DNA of 64,000 nt, taken from positions 62,001 to 126,000 of the forward strand of contig CAZKCG010000001.1 of the NCBI GenBank assembly GCA_964551445.1, read 5' to 3'. This document shows, piece after piece, positions 46,549-54,739 of the stretch. Source of the DNA: DAOPXV01 sp964551445 (GTDB lineage: Bacteria > Muiribacteriota > UBA9980). Both the position numbers and the translations under genes were made by a program. The notes beneath the pieces were generated by a model. The model searched no databases. It saw only the letters and a program-made list of their open reading frames with translations, and was not told where the DNA came from. Numbering within the stretch: position 1 is the first letter of the stretch; each line of letters begins with the position of its first letter.

Positions 46549-46971
46549 TTATAATCCTTTTGTTTTATCCGTAGAATCCTGCAGCGTCAGCCTTCCGTGA
46601 ATATTGCATTCGACGTCGACCTGTATCTGGCCCGGCTGGACCCCGACGCTCATTATCATTACTTTATACGGCAATGGAGCCGGCTGCTGAACCGCGAACC
46701 CCATGAATTTTTTCGCGTACGGGCGGCATTGCGGCTCGGTTTTTAAATATCCCTTCGCTACAAGATCGCTTACCGTTAAGGTCGGCGCCTGTCCGTTCTC
46801 CATGTGATATAATTCTACTGCGCCCTCGATGGTCTTCATGTTGCTTATGCATGACTTTTTATTGGCGCCCGGCCTCGGTCCATGTCCCGAAGGCATCACG
46901 GCCACTCCTATTATGAATATGGCGAAAAGCGCCATCAATATATTTTCTATCGCGCCGAAAAACTTCTTCAT
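46549..46971 (-). CDS. Pseudopilin-like membrane-anchored protein
   Basis: A 140-residue protein with one N-terminal hydrophobic helix (about residues 10-26). The pseudopilin-like segment SCISNMKTIEGAVELYHMEN follows, then a small globular domain with two Cys. It lacks the usual G-F-T-L-I-E prepilin peptidase site; the helix begins IENILMALFAIF instead. Similar C-terminal folds occur in type II secretion and type IV pilus minor pilins. It sits between hypC and hypD in the same orientation with short gaps (57 and 28 bp), so it is probably cotranscribed with hydrogenase maturation genes. A role there is unknown. Confidence 0.7.
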   Translation of the reverse strand: MKKFFGAIENILMALFAIFIIGVAVMPSGHGPRPGANKKSCISNMKTIEGAVELYHMENGQAPTLTVSDLVAKGYLKTEPQCRPYAKKFMGFAVQQPAPLPYKVMIMSVGVQPGQIQVDVECNIHGRLTLQDSTDKTKGL

Positions 46972-46999
46972 ACTTTTTAAAAAACCCCGTTAAGATTAT

Positions 47000-47233
47000 T
47001 TAAAAAAACATCATTTCGCTTCCGTTCTCAATGCTCTCGAGCATCTTATAGGTCTTTTCCGCTTCTTCGGCGCTTACGACCGAGATCGCGAAACCGGCGT
47101 GAAGTATGACGAAATCGCCGACCTCCGCGTCAACCATCGAGACGTTTATTTTTTTCGATACGTCGCCGATCTTAACTTCGGCGTAATATTGGTCTATCTT
47201 TTTAACTATAGGTACTGGTATTCCCAGGCACAT
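47000..47233 (-). CDS. hypC: Hydrogenase assembly chaperone HypC
   Basis: A 77-residue chaperone that carries the iron unit from HypD to the hydrogenase large-subunit precursor. It starts M1-C2-L-G-I-P, the invariant motif whose Cys contacts iron, and has the HAGFAISVVS block. It lies 13 bp after hypF, with a G-rich ribosome site. Confidence 0.96.
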   Translation of the reverse strand: MCLGIPVPIVKKIDQYYAEVKIGDVSKKINVSMVDAEVGDFVILHAGFAISVVSAEEAEKTYKMLESIENGSEMMFF

Positions 47234-47246
47234 AAAACCCCCCCGG

Positions 47247-49745
47247 TTAATTCATCAGGCCGAAATAACACTGTCCGGCCGATATTCCGCTGTCGCCCAT
47301 GCTTACATACTTCGGGGTATGCACCGTGAAACCGCTTCTTTCAAACATCGATATCAGATTTGAGAGGATGACGCGGTTGTAAAAAACGCCCCCCGAAAGG
47401 CATATATCCAATATTTTGTTTAGTTCCGCTATTTTTTTCCCGGCTTTAAATGAAGAGATGACGACGCCTTTATGAAATTTATATGATATTTCGGCCGCTT
47501 CAGCGCCTTCGCCGGCGTCTTTTATCATTTCTTCGAGCATCTTTTTCCAGTCTAATATCACCGTTCTATTATATTCGGTAATGTCAATATTATAACAATC
47601 GTCAGTGTTTTCATCGCGCCAGAATTCGGAACGGCCTCGAGGAAAATTCATCTCTAAAAATATTGCGGCTTCGCCCTCGAAACTTACTTTGCCTTCAAAA
47701 CCCGCCATTACCGCCGCTACGTCGAATATTCTTCCAAGCGACGAGGTCTTTACGGTGTTCACGCCGGCTTCGAGCGCCTTGAAAATTATCGAGCTTTCTT
47801 TTTCGCCGATGTTTTTCATTATTTTTCCGCTCTCTTTTTTTCCGCACATGCCGTAAATTGCGGAAAGAGCGAGTTTGGATACGGTTTTTACCGCTCCGTC
47901 ATAATTATGCGCCGTAAAAGGCTTGAAATATCCGGCCCGCTCGAACTTATGCGCGTCGCAAACTAAAAATTCGCCGCCCCAGACCGTGCCGTCGGTGCCG
48001 AATCCCGTCCCGTCAAAAGCCAGGCCAAGAACCTTTTTCGCGAGTTTATTCTCGGCCATGACGGAGAGTATGTGGGCGTAGTGGTGCTGGACCGCTTCAG
48101 GCTTATGTTTTGCCGGAGTTTCGCCCGAATATTTACTCGTTCTCGCGTCGGGGTTCATATCGTGAATGAATTTTTCCGGCGCGATCTTATATAAATTTTT
48201 AAAATGATCGACGGTCGTTTCAAACAGCTCGAAGTTTTCGACTATGTCCGTGTCGCCTATGTATTGCGATGTGACTATGCGATCTTCAAGGTTGAACGAA
48301 AGGGTGTTCTTTAATATGCCGCCGACGGCGAATATATTATTGTTCTTATTTTCCTTCGGCTGCGGATCTTTTGACGAAACTTTTTCCGGCGCGGCGTTCG
48401 CTGACTGATCCAGGCCCTGAATTATTTCTTCGTTAAGAGCCTCGTCCGAACTATTAAATTTATCGCTTTGGGCGTTGATGTTTTTTCGCTCGCGGTCTTT
48501 TTGAACTATCGTTCCGAGCGATATAACGTTAGGCGCGATGCCCCTCGAGGGCCTGATCGTGAAATTTCTTCCGTTCTCGACGAACATGACGGAATCGTCG
48601 CAGGGTAAAAGTATGTCGCGGTTATGGCAGAGCGCGATATCACATATTCCGGATAGTTTTTCGCTCGCGTCTTTCAGTCTGTAACAGATCGGTTCGTCGC
48701 TTAAATTGCCGGATGTCAATATCATCGGAGCGTTATATTCCTTCATAAGAAGTATATGCAGCGGCGAATAAGGAAGCATGAAGCCGAGATAGTTGTTTTG
48801 CGGCGCGATATGTTCCGATATTTTATAATTTTTACCGGTATTTTCTTTTTTTCTAAGAAGCACGATCGGCGCTATGTGCGATCTTAAAAGCGCTTCCTCG
48901 TCTTTTGAAACGAAGCAAATTTCTTTAATAAATTCAACGGACGGCGCCATCAGCGCGAAAGGTTTGGAAGGGCGGTTCTTTCGCTCGCGTAATTTGATGA
49001 CGGTTGGATCGTCATCGGACCTCGCGGCTATGTGAAACCCGCCGATTCCCATGAGAGCGCCGATCTTGCCGTCTCGGATCATAGCGGCGAATTTTTTGAT
49101 CAGTCCGGCCTGGTCTTTTGAATAAGAAAGTTCATCCATATCGATCTTTTTTGAAAGATCTTCGATAAGATAAAGCCCCGGGCCGCATTCGGCGCATGCG
49201 TTCGGCTGGGCGTGAAAGCGCCGGTCCATGGGATTTTCGTATTCCGCGAGGCATCTTTTGCACATAGGGAATTTTTTCATCGTGGTATAAGGCCTGTCGT
49301 AAGGCAGATCTTCCGTTATTGTATAACGCGGGCCGCAGTTGGTGCAGTTGGTGAAGGCATAATCGCGCCTTCTGTTTTCCGGGTTCGTTATATCGGCGGC
49401 GCAGTCGGCGCATACCGAGATATCGGCGGAAACGAAGACCGATCCGGATGATACGCCCGGTTTTTCGTCCGAATGAAGTATGGTAAAATCCGAATATTGT
49501 TTCGTCGGAATGTCTGAGATCAGGAATTTTTCTATGATGGATCTTGGCGGAGGCGATGTTTTTAAAGTTGAAATAAAGTTCTCTACCTGGCCCGCACCGC
49601 CGTAAACTTCTATCTCAACCCCGCTGACGCTGTTTTTAATAAAGCCGTTGAGTCCGAATTCCGAAGCGAGGCGGAAAACGTGAGGCCGAAAGCCTACGCC
49701 CTGCACCTGTCCGGTTATATTGATCTTTGTTGTCTTCGAACTCAT
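47247..49745 (-). CDS. hypF: Carbamoyltransferase HypF
   Basis: This enzyme uses carbamoyl phosphate and ATP to carbamoylate the HypE C-terminus. Domains in order are acylphosphatase (residues 1-90, VQGVGFRP), two zinc fingers (CADC, CTNC, CKRC, CAEC, about 110-190), a YrdC-like domain (about 200-390) and a Kae1-like carbamoyltransferase domain with VQHHYAHILS and AFDGTGFGTDG. At 832 residues it is longer than the usual 750-780. The excess is an Asn/Lys/Glu-rich insert at about 410-465, between the YrdC and Kae1 parts, which looks like a disordered linker. It is first in the hydrogenase cluster, with an extended -10 promoter 72 bp upstream. The ribosome site is weak (AAAAGG). Confidence 0.96.
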   Translation of the reverse strand: MSSKTTKINITGQVQGVGFRPHVFRLASEFGLNGFIKNSVSGVEIEVYGGAGQVENFISTLKTSPPPRSIIEKFLISDIPTKQYSDFTILHSDEKPGVSSGSVFVSADISVCADCAADITNPENRRRDYAFTNCTNCGPRYTITEDLPYDRPYTTMKKFPMCKRCLAEYENPMDRRFHAQPNACAECGPGLYLIEDLSKKIDMDELSYSKDQAGLIKKFAAMIRDGKIGALMGIGGFHIAARSDDDPTVIKLRERKNRPSKPFALMAPSVEFIKEICFVSKDEEALLRSHIAPIVLLRKKENTGKNYKISEHIAPQNNYLGFMLPYSPLHILLMKEYNAPMILTSGNLSDEPICYRLKDASEKLSGICDIALCHNRDILLPCDDSVMFVENGRNFTIRPSRGIAPNVISLGTIVQKDRERKNINAQSDKFNSSDEALNEEIIQGLDQSANAAPEKVSSKDPQPKENKNNNIFAVGGILKNTLSFNLEDRIVTSQYIGDTDIVENFELFETTVDHFKNLYKIAPEKFIHDMNPDARTSKYSGETPAKHKPEAVQHHYAHILSVMAENKLAKKVLGLAFDGTGFGTDGTVWGGEFLVCDAHKFERAGYFKPFTAHNYDGAVKTVSKLALSAIYGMCGKKESGKIMKNIGEKESSIIFKALEAGVNTVKTSSLGRIFDVAAVMAGFEGKVSFEGEAAIFLEMNFPRGRSEFWRDENTDDCYNIDITEYNRTVILDWKKMLEEMIKDAGEGAEAAEISYKFHKGVVISSFKAGKKIAELNKILDICLSGGVFYNRVILSNLISMFERSGFTVHTPKYVSMGDSGISAGQCYFGLMN

Positions 49746-49816
49746 GTTAAAGCCTTTTATTCTTAATTAATGAGTGTCTTTATTACAGCACTCTTCCCGT
49801 TTATTTGTCATCCGCT

Positions 49817-49825
49817 ATTATAACA
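49817..49825 (-). promoter_or_regulatory. Extended -10 promoter for hyp/hyd operon
   Basis: On the minus strand TG-T-TATAAT matches the extended -10 consensus exactly. No clear -35 hexamer lies at the correct distance, which fits extended -10 or activator-dependent promoters. The predicted transcript would have a leader of about 65 bases before hypF. Confidence 0.45.
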
Positions 49826-49904
49826 AAAAAAGATTGATAAACGCTCATGTTTTTATCAACCAGTTTTAAAATATCGACTAATTTCAAGGTCATTTTTTAA
49901 GTGT

Positions 49905-49924
49905 ATTGTGAAAAAAATCACAAT
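49905..49924. promoter_or_regulatory. CRP/FNR-superfamily-type palindrome
   Basis: ATTGTGA-AAAAAA-TCACAAT is a perfect 20-bp inverted repeat with the TGTGA-N6-TCACA spacing typical of CRP-type sites. Its centre lies about 105 bp upstream of the predicted hypF transcription start, a plausible activator distance. The regulator itself is not encoded in the window. Confidence 0.55.
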
Positions 49925-50009
49925 CAGAGGTCATTTATGTGGATTTCCGAAATAAACGCATGTAAATTTATCACAAAAAAAAACAAAAGTCAACAACTTT
50001 TGAAATTGC

Positions 50010-50024
50010 AGACTTTTAAAGTCT
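50010..50024. promoter_or_regulatory. Palindrome AGACTTT-T-AAAGTCT
   Basis: This perfect 7-1-7 inverted repeat lies just before a weak promoter candidate for the rightward gene. It could be an operator; no family is recognised. Confidence 0.3.
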
Positions 50025-50315
50025 TGAATGGCTTGAAAAACAAATTTTTAAACTATGCTATTCTGGTTTTCAGATGAAAAGCATTTAAAAACAAAGGTTT
50101 AGCAAATCAGTAAATCGGTCTGAACGCGATAATGAAAGAAATTCAGAGATAATAGGTTAGATAATGACTTAAAACCCGCCTTTATAGACCTAAAGGTTTT
50201 ATTAAGCCGTATCAAGTCGATTCCGGCTGTGGTAATAAACAATTTTTTTTACGATAATAGTAATGACGGCTAAAATAGTTTTTTAACGAAGGCCATATAT
50301 TTCAAGGAGGATCAT

Positions 50316-50990
50316 ATGAGCAGCATCAACCCGAATTTGTTTTCAACCAATCCCGCCGACTGGCAGTTTAAGACTCCTGAAAAAAAGGCCGGCCAGCCGA
50401 CCACTATTTCAGATCTCGCCAAACAGCTTATGGCCGGTGGAATTGACGGCCTTCAGGACAAGCCTGATTTCAAAAAAATGGTTGAAATGTTCTCGGACCC
50501 TTCGAAAGCAAGCGCTTTTACCTCGACCACCATCGAAGGCCACGCCGAATATAACCTGAAAGCGGCTTTTCAGCTTGACAACGGCCAGAAGCTTAACATC
50601 GACCTTCAGGTTAAAATTGACTTTAAATTTCAGCAGGCGACGGCGGCTTACGCCAAAAATAAAAAGGAAACCAAACCTGCCGGTAATGATGAATTCAGCC
50701 CTGAAAACACCGCAAACCGTATCGGCAATTTCGCGATGGGATTTTTACCGATGTTTCAGTCCAATCATGCCGACCAGACAAAGACCGACGCTTTAAGCGG
50801 ATTTTTCAACCTCGCAAAAGACGCCATTACTAAAGGGTTCGACCAGGCTAAAAGCATTCTCGGCGGATTATACGGCGAAGACGCCGCAAAAACTTTCGAC
50901 CTCGTTTCGAAATTCCTCGATGACGCCAAGGCGAAAATATTAGGTTCTGACGGAACGGAAGCGAAAAAGGATGTTGCGGCTATATCTTAA
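50316..50990 (+). CDS. DUF5610-like protein of unknown function
   Basis: A 224-residue soluble protein with no signal peptide or membrane segment. The N-terminal 120 residues are polar. The C-terminal part, from FSPENTANRIGNFAMGFL through FDQAKSILGGL to the end, resembles my recollection of DUF5610-type proteins in motile Gram-negative bacteria, which also carry an S-P-E-x-x-A-x-R-I motif. No catalytic residues are evident. AAGGAGG lies five bases before the ATG. It stands alone between divergent hypF and a chemoreceptor and has a long structured leader. A link to motility or surface behaviour is only suggested by the neighbouring chemoreceptors. Confidence 0.7.
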   Translation: MSSINPNLFSTNPADWQFKTPEKKAGQPTTISDLAKQLMAGGIDGLQDKPDFKKMVEMFSDPSKASAFTSTTIEGHAEYNLKAAFQLDNGQKLNIDLQVKIDFKFQQATAAYAKNKKETKPAGNDEFSPENTANRIGNFAMGFLPMFQSNHADQTKTDALSGFFNLAKDAITKGFDQAKSILGGLYGEDAAKTFDLVSKFLDDAKAKILGSDGTEAKKDVAAIS

Positions 50991-51562
50991 CCATTAGATA
51001 GTTTTTCTTTTTTAGCATAAAAAAACAAATAAAATTCTCGCATATTATCGGTCTTGTATTAAACCAAACGGTTTTTTCGGGGCCGATGTTTATATTACGG
51101 GATTTTTTATTTATATGCGGTCGATTTATGATCTCTTCCGTTAAAATTACAAAATGATATTTTAAATTCCGGATACAATGCCGTATAGATTTATATTGCC
51201 GGCTGATTTTAAATATTCATCAATATAATATATTCATGTTTTATAAGGTATATAACAAAATATAATTATATACTAATTTATAATATTTATTTTAAATTTA
51301 TGAAACGGGATTATTATAGTTATGAATAGTGTTTTGGATGGGTATGGTACTGTGGTAACATGCGGCCGCAAAATAAAAAACTTGATTTTTTTAAAAAACA
51401 GGTATAAAATTATTAGAAACAGGTTAAAATTTGTCCGAATAAAAAACTTGTCGAATGCGATCGTCTTTTTATTAAAGTCCGGGCTGTGGTATTTTATCAC
51501 TGGATGTATGTATTATCAAGTATTTTGCTTTTTGAAACATGCCCGGGAAATGGAGAAAACTC
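50991..51562. other. AT-rich intergenic region before first chemoreceptor
   Basis: The 572-bp gap begins with a hairpin at 51047-51087 and is then very AT-rich. At 51369 and 51438 the sequence AATAAAAAACTTG occurs twice, and each copy is near a related AAACAGGT..AAA segment. The ORFs here, on both strands, are short, overlap the chemoreceptor start and look like chance frames. Confidence 0.45.
51047..51087 (+). terminator. Hairpin after 50316 gene, probable terminator
   Basis: ATCGGTCTTG pairs with CGGGGCCGAT (three G-U pairs), enclosing a 21-base loop, followed by a short U-rich stretch. The arm and loop sequence resembles the stronger terminator at 54312-54360. The tail is poor for an intrinsic terminator, so another role is possible. 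Confidence 0.5.
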
Positions 51563-54232
51563 ATGAATGTTACGATCCGGTCAAAAATGATCATTCTGAT
51601 AATTGTAGCCGCTTCATCTATTCTATATGTTGGTTATACCGGCTATGATTCTTCCAGGTCGGCATTATTTAATTTCAAGTTGACGGCCGATGAAAAAATT
51701 CCTTCAATTACCGCGATCATGAGTTATTCGACACGGCTCGTATGTCTCAGCAAGAAAGCTAATGAGATCGTCGCTAACTATGGTGATACCTCGACCCTTG
51801 AAGTTGATTTCAATGACGTCAGGTCGGCGTTTTTAACTTCCTATGAAGTTTTAAGCAAAATAAAATTCAACGCTCAGATGAAAAAGCGCATCGAAGCCGC
51901 CGGTGAAAAAAATAAAATCTTTGTGAACTGCGCTGATACCATGGTTGAAAAACATAAATTCCGCAAAAAATTCATGACGAAGGAAAACGGGATACTTACG
52001 CCTCTCAACGCTTTTCTGACGGCGCGAGAATTCGAGCATGTCAGCTGGGCGGATCAACTGGAAAAAAATATTTCCGCGGGCGAGGAATTCAGGGGCCAGA
52101 CTGATCACGCGATATGCATGTTCGGAAGATGGATAGAAAATAACAGGTCTGACGATGCCGAACTGAACGCCGTTCTCGATAAATTCAAGGAGCCGCACAA
52201 AAAATTTCATGAGACCGCTTCAAAGATAAACGCGGCTATGAAAGGAACCGCCGAAATTGAAACGGCAAAGAAAATATTTGATTCGGAGACCGTGCCTTTA
52301 TTAAAGCAGATCAATCATATCTTCGATGAATGCAGATTCTATACGGTAACTAAATATCTGGAAACTACTACCGTCATTGAACGCAATCTTGATAAATTAT
52401 CCGCTCTTAATGAAGAGCTTCGCGTTGAATTTGAAAATATCAACGACACTATCGATAAAGAAATAAATGGTTTTGTAGAAAAGTCGTCGATAGATATCGA
52501 TTCATCGGCCGGGCTGATATTTACTATCGGGACCGGAGCGTTTTTAATATTACTGGCATTAGGCTATACCATAGGAAAAAGCATCATCAGCGTCAATAAA
52601 TTCCTTATCGAAGAATCAAAGAAACTCACTAGATCCGTTCAGGAAGGCGATCTTGACGCCAGAGGCGACGCCGGAAAAACAAATTTCGAATTCCGCGGAG
52701 TTATCGAGGGAATAAACGGCATAATGGACTCTTTAATAAAACCGCTTAATCTCACCGCCGAATACGTTGACAGAATTTCAAAAGGCGATATTCCCGATAA
52801 GATAACGGATGAATACAAAGGCGATTTCAAAAAGATAATAAATAATCTCAACCAGTGCATAAACGCCGTAAAAGGCCTTATAACCGACACTAATTCTCTC
52901 GCGGCCTCGGCTAAGGCCGGAAAACTCGCCGATCGCGCCGACGCATCCAGGCATCAGGGCGACTTCAAAAAAATAGTGGAAGGTTTTAACGGTACGCTCG
53001 ACGCGGTGACAGGGCCTCTAAGCACGGCCGCGAAATATGTCGACCGTATCTCAAAAGGCGATATTCCGAAAAAGATAGAGGAAGAATACAAAGGCGATTT
53101 CAACGAATTGAAAAATAATCTCAATCGATGCATAGACGCCATCGATAAACTTGTCGCGGATTCGAGCGGCCTGGCGAAAACCGCTGTAGATGGAGAACTC
53201 GACGGAAGGGCTGATCTGTCTAAACATCAGGGCGACTTCAAAAAAATAGTGAAAGGCATAAACGATATGCTCGACGCGGTTATAAAACCTATACAGGAAG
53301 CCGTAAGATGCCTCGCGGAAATGGCTGAAGGCAATCTCGCAGTTGAAATGAGCGGCGAATATAAGGGCGAGCACGCTATATTAAAAAACTCACTGAACGC
53401 AACGATAAATTCGATGAATGAAATATTAGGGCATGTATATATTTCGGCGGATCAGGTGAACACCGGTTCCCGTCAGGTTTCAGACGCCAGTCAGGCTCTT
53501 TCGCAAGGGGCGACCGAATCGGCGAGTTCGCTCGAAGAGATCAGTTCCTCGATGCAGCAGATAAATTCGCAGATCGAAAAAACGGCGGCTAATTCGATGG
53601 AAGCGGATAATCTGGCATCGGCGGCTAAAATATCGGCTGAGGCGGGCAGTGAAAAAATGGGGCAGATGACCGGCGCGATGAATGAGATCAACGAATCGGC
53701 GGCTAATATTTCAAAGATAATAAAAACGATAGACGAAATAGCCTTTCAGACGAACCTTCTGGCCCTTAACGCTTCGGTGGAAGCGGCGCGGGCCGGAAGA
53801 CACGGAAAGGGCTTCACGGTGGTCGCGGAGGCAGTGCGAAGCCTGGCCCAGAGAAGCGCGAAGGCGGCGAAAGAGACCGCCGAAATGATAGAAAATTCAA
53901 TGAAAAAAGCGGGAGACGGGACCAGGATCGCCGCCGAAACGGCCGGATCGTTAAACGAAATGGTCGTGCAGATCAAGAGGATCAGCGACATAATAGGCGA
54001 GATCGCCGCCGCGTCGAAGGAAGAAGCGCTCGGAATTCATCAGATAAATCAGGGGCTCGGCCAGGTCGATCAGGTCACGCAGCAAAATACGGCTACGGCT
54101 GAAGAGTCGGCGGCCGCGAGCGAAGAGCTTTCAGCGCAGGCGGTCGAATTGAAAGGCATGCTTGAAAAATTCAGATTGAAAAATTCGGACGGCGAAAAAA
54201 CGGTGAGCGCGTATCTCGAAGATCGGACTTGA
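51563..54232 (+). CDS. Methyl-accepting chemotaxis protein with polyHAMP linker (1)
   Basis: An 889-residue chemoreceptor. The start at 51563 (MNVTIRSK) is chosen over the ATG at 51539 because GGAG lies eight bases upstream and the tandem paralogue starts at the same point. TM1 is at about residues 8-26, a helical extracytoplasmic domain at 30-310 and TM2 at 312-340. Six HAMP-like units follow, alternating between a type with HQGDFKKIV and a type with YVDRISKGDIP. The kinase-control tip is IAFQTNLLALNASVEAARAG near residue 735, and the methylation helices are long. The C-terminus has no CheR-docking pentapeptide. It controls CheA, but no che gene is in the window. The ligand is unknown. Confidence 0.95.
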   Translation: MNVTIRSKMIILIIVAASSILYVGYTGYDSSRSALFNFKLTADEKIPSITAIMSYSTRLVCLSKKANEIVANYGDTSTLEVDFNDVRSAFLTSYEVLSKIKFNAQMKKRIEAAGEKNKIFVNCADTMVEKHKFRKKFMTKENGILTPLNAFLTAREFEHVSWADQLEKNISAGEEFRGQTDHAICMFGRWIENNRSDDAELNAVLDKFKEPHKKFHETASKINAAMKGTAEIETAKKIFDSETVPLLKQINHIFDECRFYTVTKYLETTTVIERNLDKLSALNEELRVEFENINDTIDKEINGFVEKSSIDIDSSAGLIFTIGTGAFLILLALGYTIGKSIISVNKFLIEESKKLTRSVQEGDLDARGDAGKTNFEFRGVIEGINGIMDSLIKPLNLTAEYVDRISKGDIPDKITDEYKGDFKKIINNLNQCINAVKGLITDTNSLAASAKAGKLADRADASRHQGDFKKIVEGFNGTLDAVTGPLSTAAKYVDRISKGDIPKKIEEEYKGDFNELKNNLNRCIDAIDKLVADSSGLAKTAVDGELDGRADLSKHQGDFKKIVKGINDMLDAVIKPIQEAVRCLAEMAEGNLAVEMSGEYKGEHAILKNSLNATINSMNEILGHVYISADQVNTGSRQVSDASQALSQGATESASSLEEISSSMQQINSQIEKTAANSMEADNLASAAKISAEAGSEKMGQMTGAMNEINESAANISKIIKTIDEIAFQTNLLALNASVEAARAGRHGKGFTVVAEAVRSLAQRSAKAAKETAEMIENSMKKAGDGTRIAAETAGSLNEMVVQIKRISDIIGEIAAASKEEALGIHQINQGLGQVDQVTQQNTATAEESAAASEELSAQAVELKGMLEKFRLKNSDGEKTVSAYLEDRT

Positions 54233-54311
54233 GACTCTAAAACATCCAATTTTAAAACAAGTTTTACGAATTTCATATATTTTTTATAAATAACTCATAT
54301 ATTTTTATTAT

Positions 54312-54360
54312 AACCGGTCTTGTACTTAGCCTGAAGAGCTTTTTCAAGGCCGGTTTTTAT
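54312..54360 (+). terminator. Terminator of first chemoreceptor gene
   Basis: AACCGGTCTTG pairs with CAAGGCCGGTT (one G-U pair) around a 22-base loop, followed by TTTTAT. It lies 80 bp past the stop. Its sequence is related to the hairpin at 51047-51087. Confidence 0.75.
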
Positions 54361-54642
54361 TTGCGGCATGCCCGAAGAAATATTAAACTATTCTAATATA
54401 TCAATCCTGTAAAGGAATACTTGATCAATTTAAGTCCCGGTTTGCCGCGATCGCGTATATTGTTTTTATGATATTGCCTGAAATTACACGATTTTTTTTG
54501 CGGCCTTTATTAGTGGATCTGGAAGATCTGCGGCCACAGCGAGATATCATGATAAAAAACAATTGCTTTTTTTTTAGTTAAGGTATAGAATTATATCGAT
54601 ACGAACCAGTTTTTTCAAAAAACAATTAAATTTAATCTTGTT

Positions 54643-54667
54643 ATTTATAAACCTGTCGTTTATAAAT
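54643..54667. promoter_or_regulatory. Inverted repeat ATTTATAAAC-N5-GTTTATAAAT
   Basis: This perfect 10-bp inverted repeat with a five-base spacer lies 72 bp before the second chemoreceptor start. Its length and spacing suit a dimeric repressor or activator. Confidence 0.45.
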
Positions 54668-54669
54668 TT

Positions 54670-54703
54670 AATGGTATATGCGTGCGTTAACGCGATTACC
54701 ATT
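54670..54703. promoter_or_regulatory. Nested palindrome upstream of second chemoreceptor
   Basis: AATGGTA and TACCATT arms flank an inner perfect palindrome, GCGTTAACGC, at 54684-54693. It ends 36 bp before the ATG, so it is either an operator over the transcription start or a leader hairpin. Confidence 0.45.
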
Positions 54704-54739
54704 GAATTTTAAAACGAACTTCGAAAATACAGGAGTGTT

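Larger units (their letters stand above)
49746..50315. other. Divergent regulatory region between hypF and 50316 gene
   Basis: The 570-bp AT-rich gap separates divergent transcription units. It holds an extended -10 promoter toward hypF, a CRP-type palindrome, a 7-1-7 palindrome, and a weak plus-strand promoter candidate (TTGAAA at 50033, 17 bp, TGCTAT). A roughly 250-base leader before the rightward gene contains short inverted repeats such as CCTTTA-TAGACC-TAAAGG and AGCCG...CGGCT. No coding frame or known riboswitch was recognised. Confidence 0.5.
54233..54739. other. Intergenic region between the two chemoreceptors
   Basis: The 507-bp gap contains the terminator of the first chemoreceptor gene and, near its right end, two neighbouring perfect inverted repeats (54643-54667 and 54670-54703). 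No ORF of interest was seen. The presence of both a terminator and operator-like sites suggests that the second receptor is a separate transcription unit. Confidence 0.5.

Noticed and set aside
50070..50315. Cyclic-di-GMP (GEMM) riboswitch before the DUF5610-like gene
   Set aside because: The conserved GEMM core sequences could not be found; only generic stems are visible.
51539..51562. Upstream ATG for the first chemoreceptor
   Set aside because: The extra eight residues are absent in the paralogue and the ribosome site fits 51563.
51322..51648. 108-codon plus-strand ORF before the first chemoreceptor
   Set aside because: It has no ribosome site, overlaps the receptor start out of frame and has an AT-driven composition.
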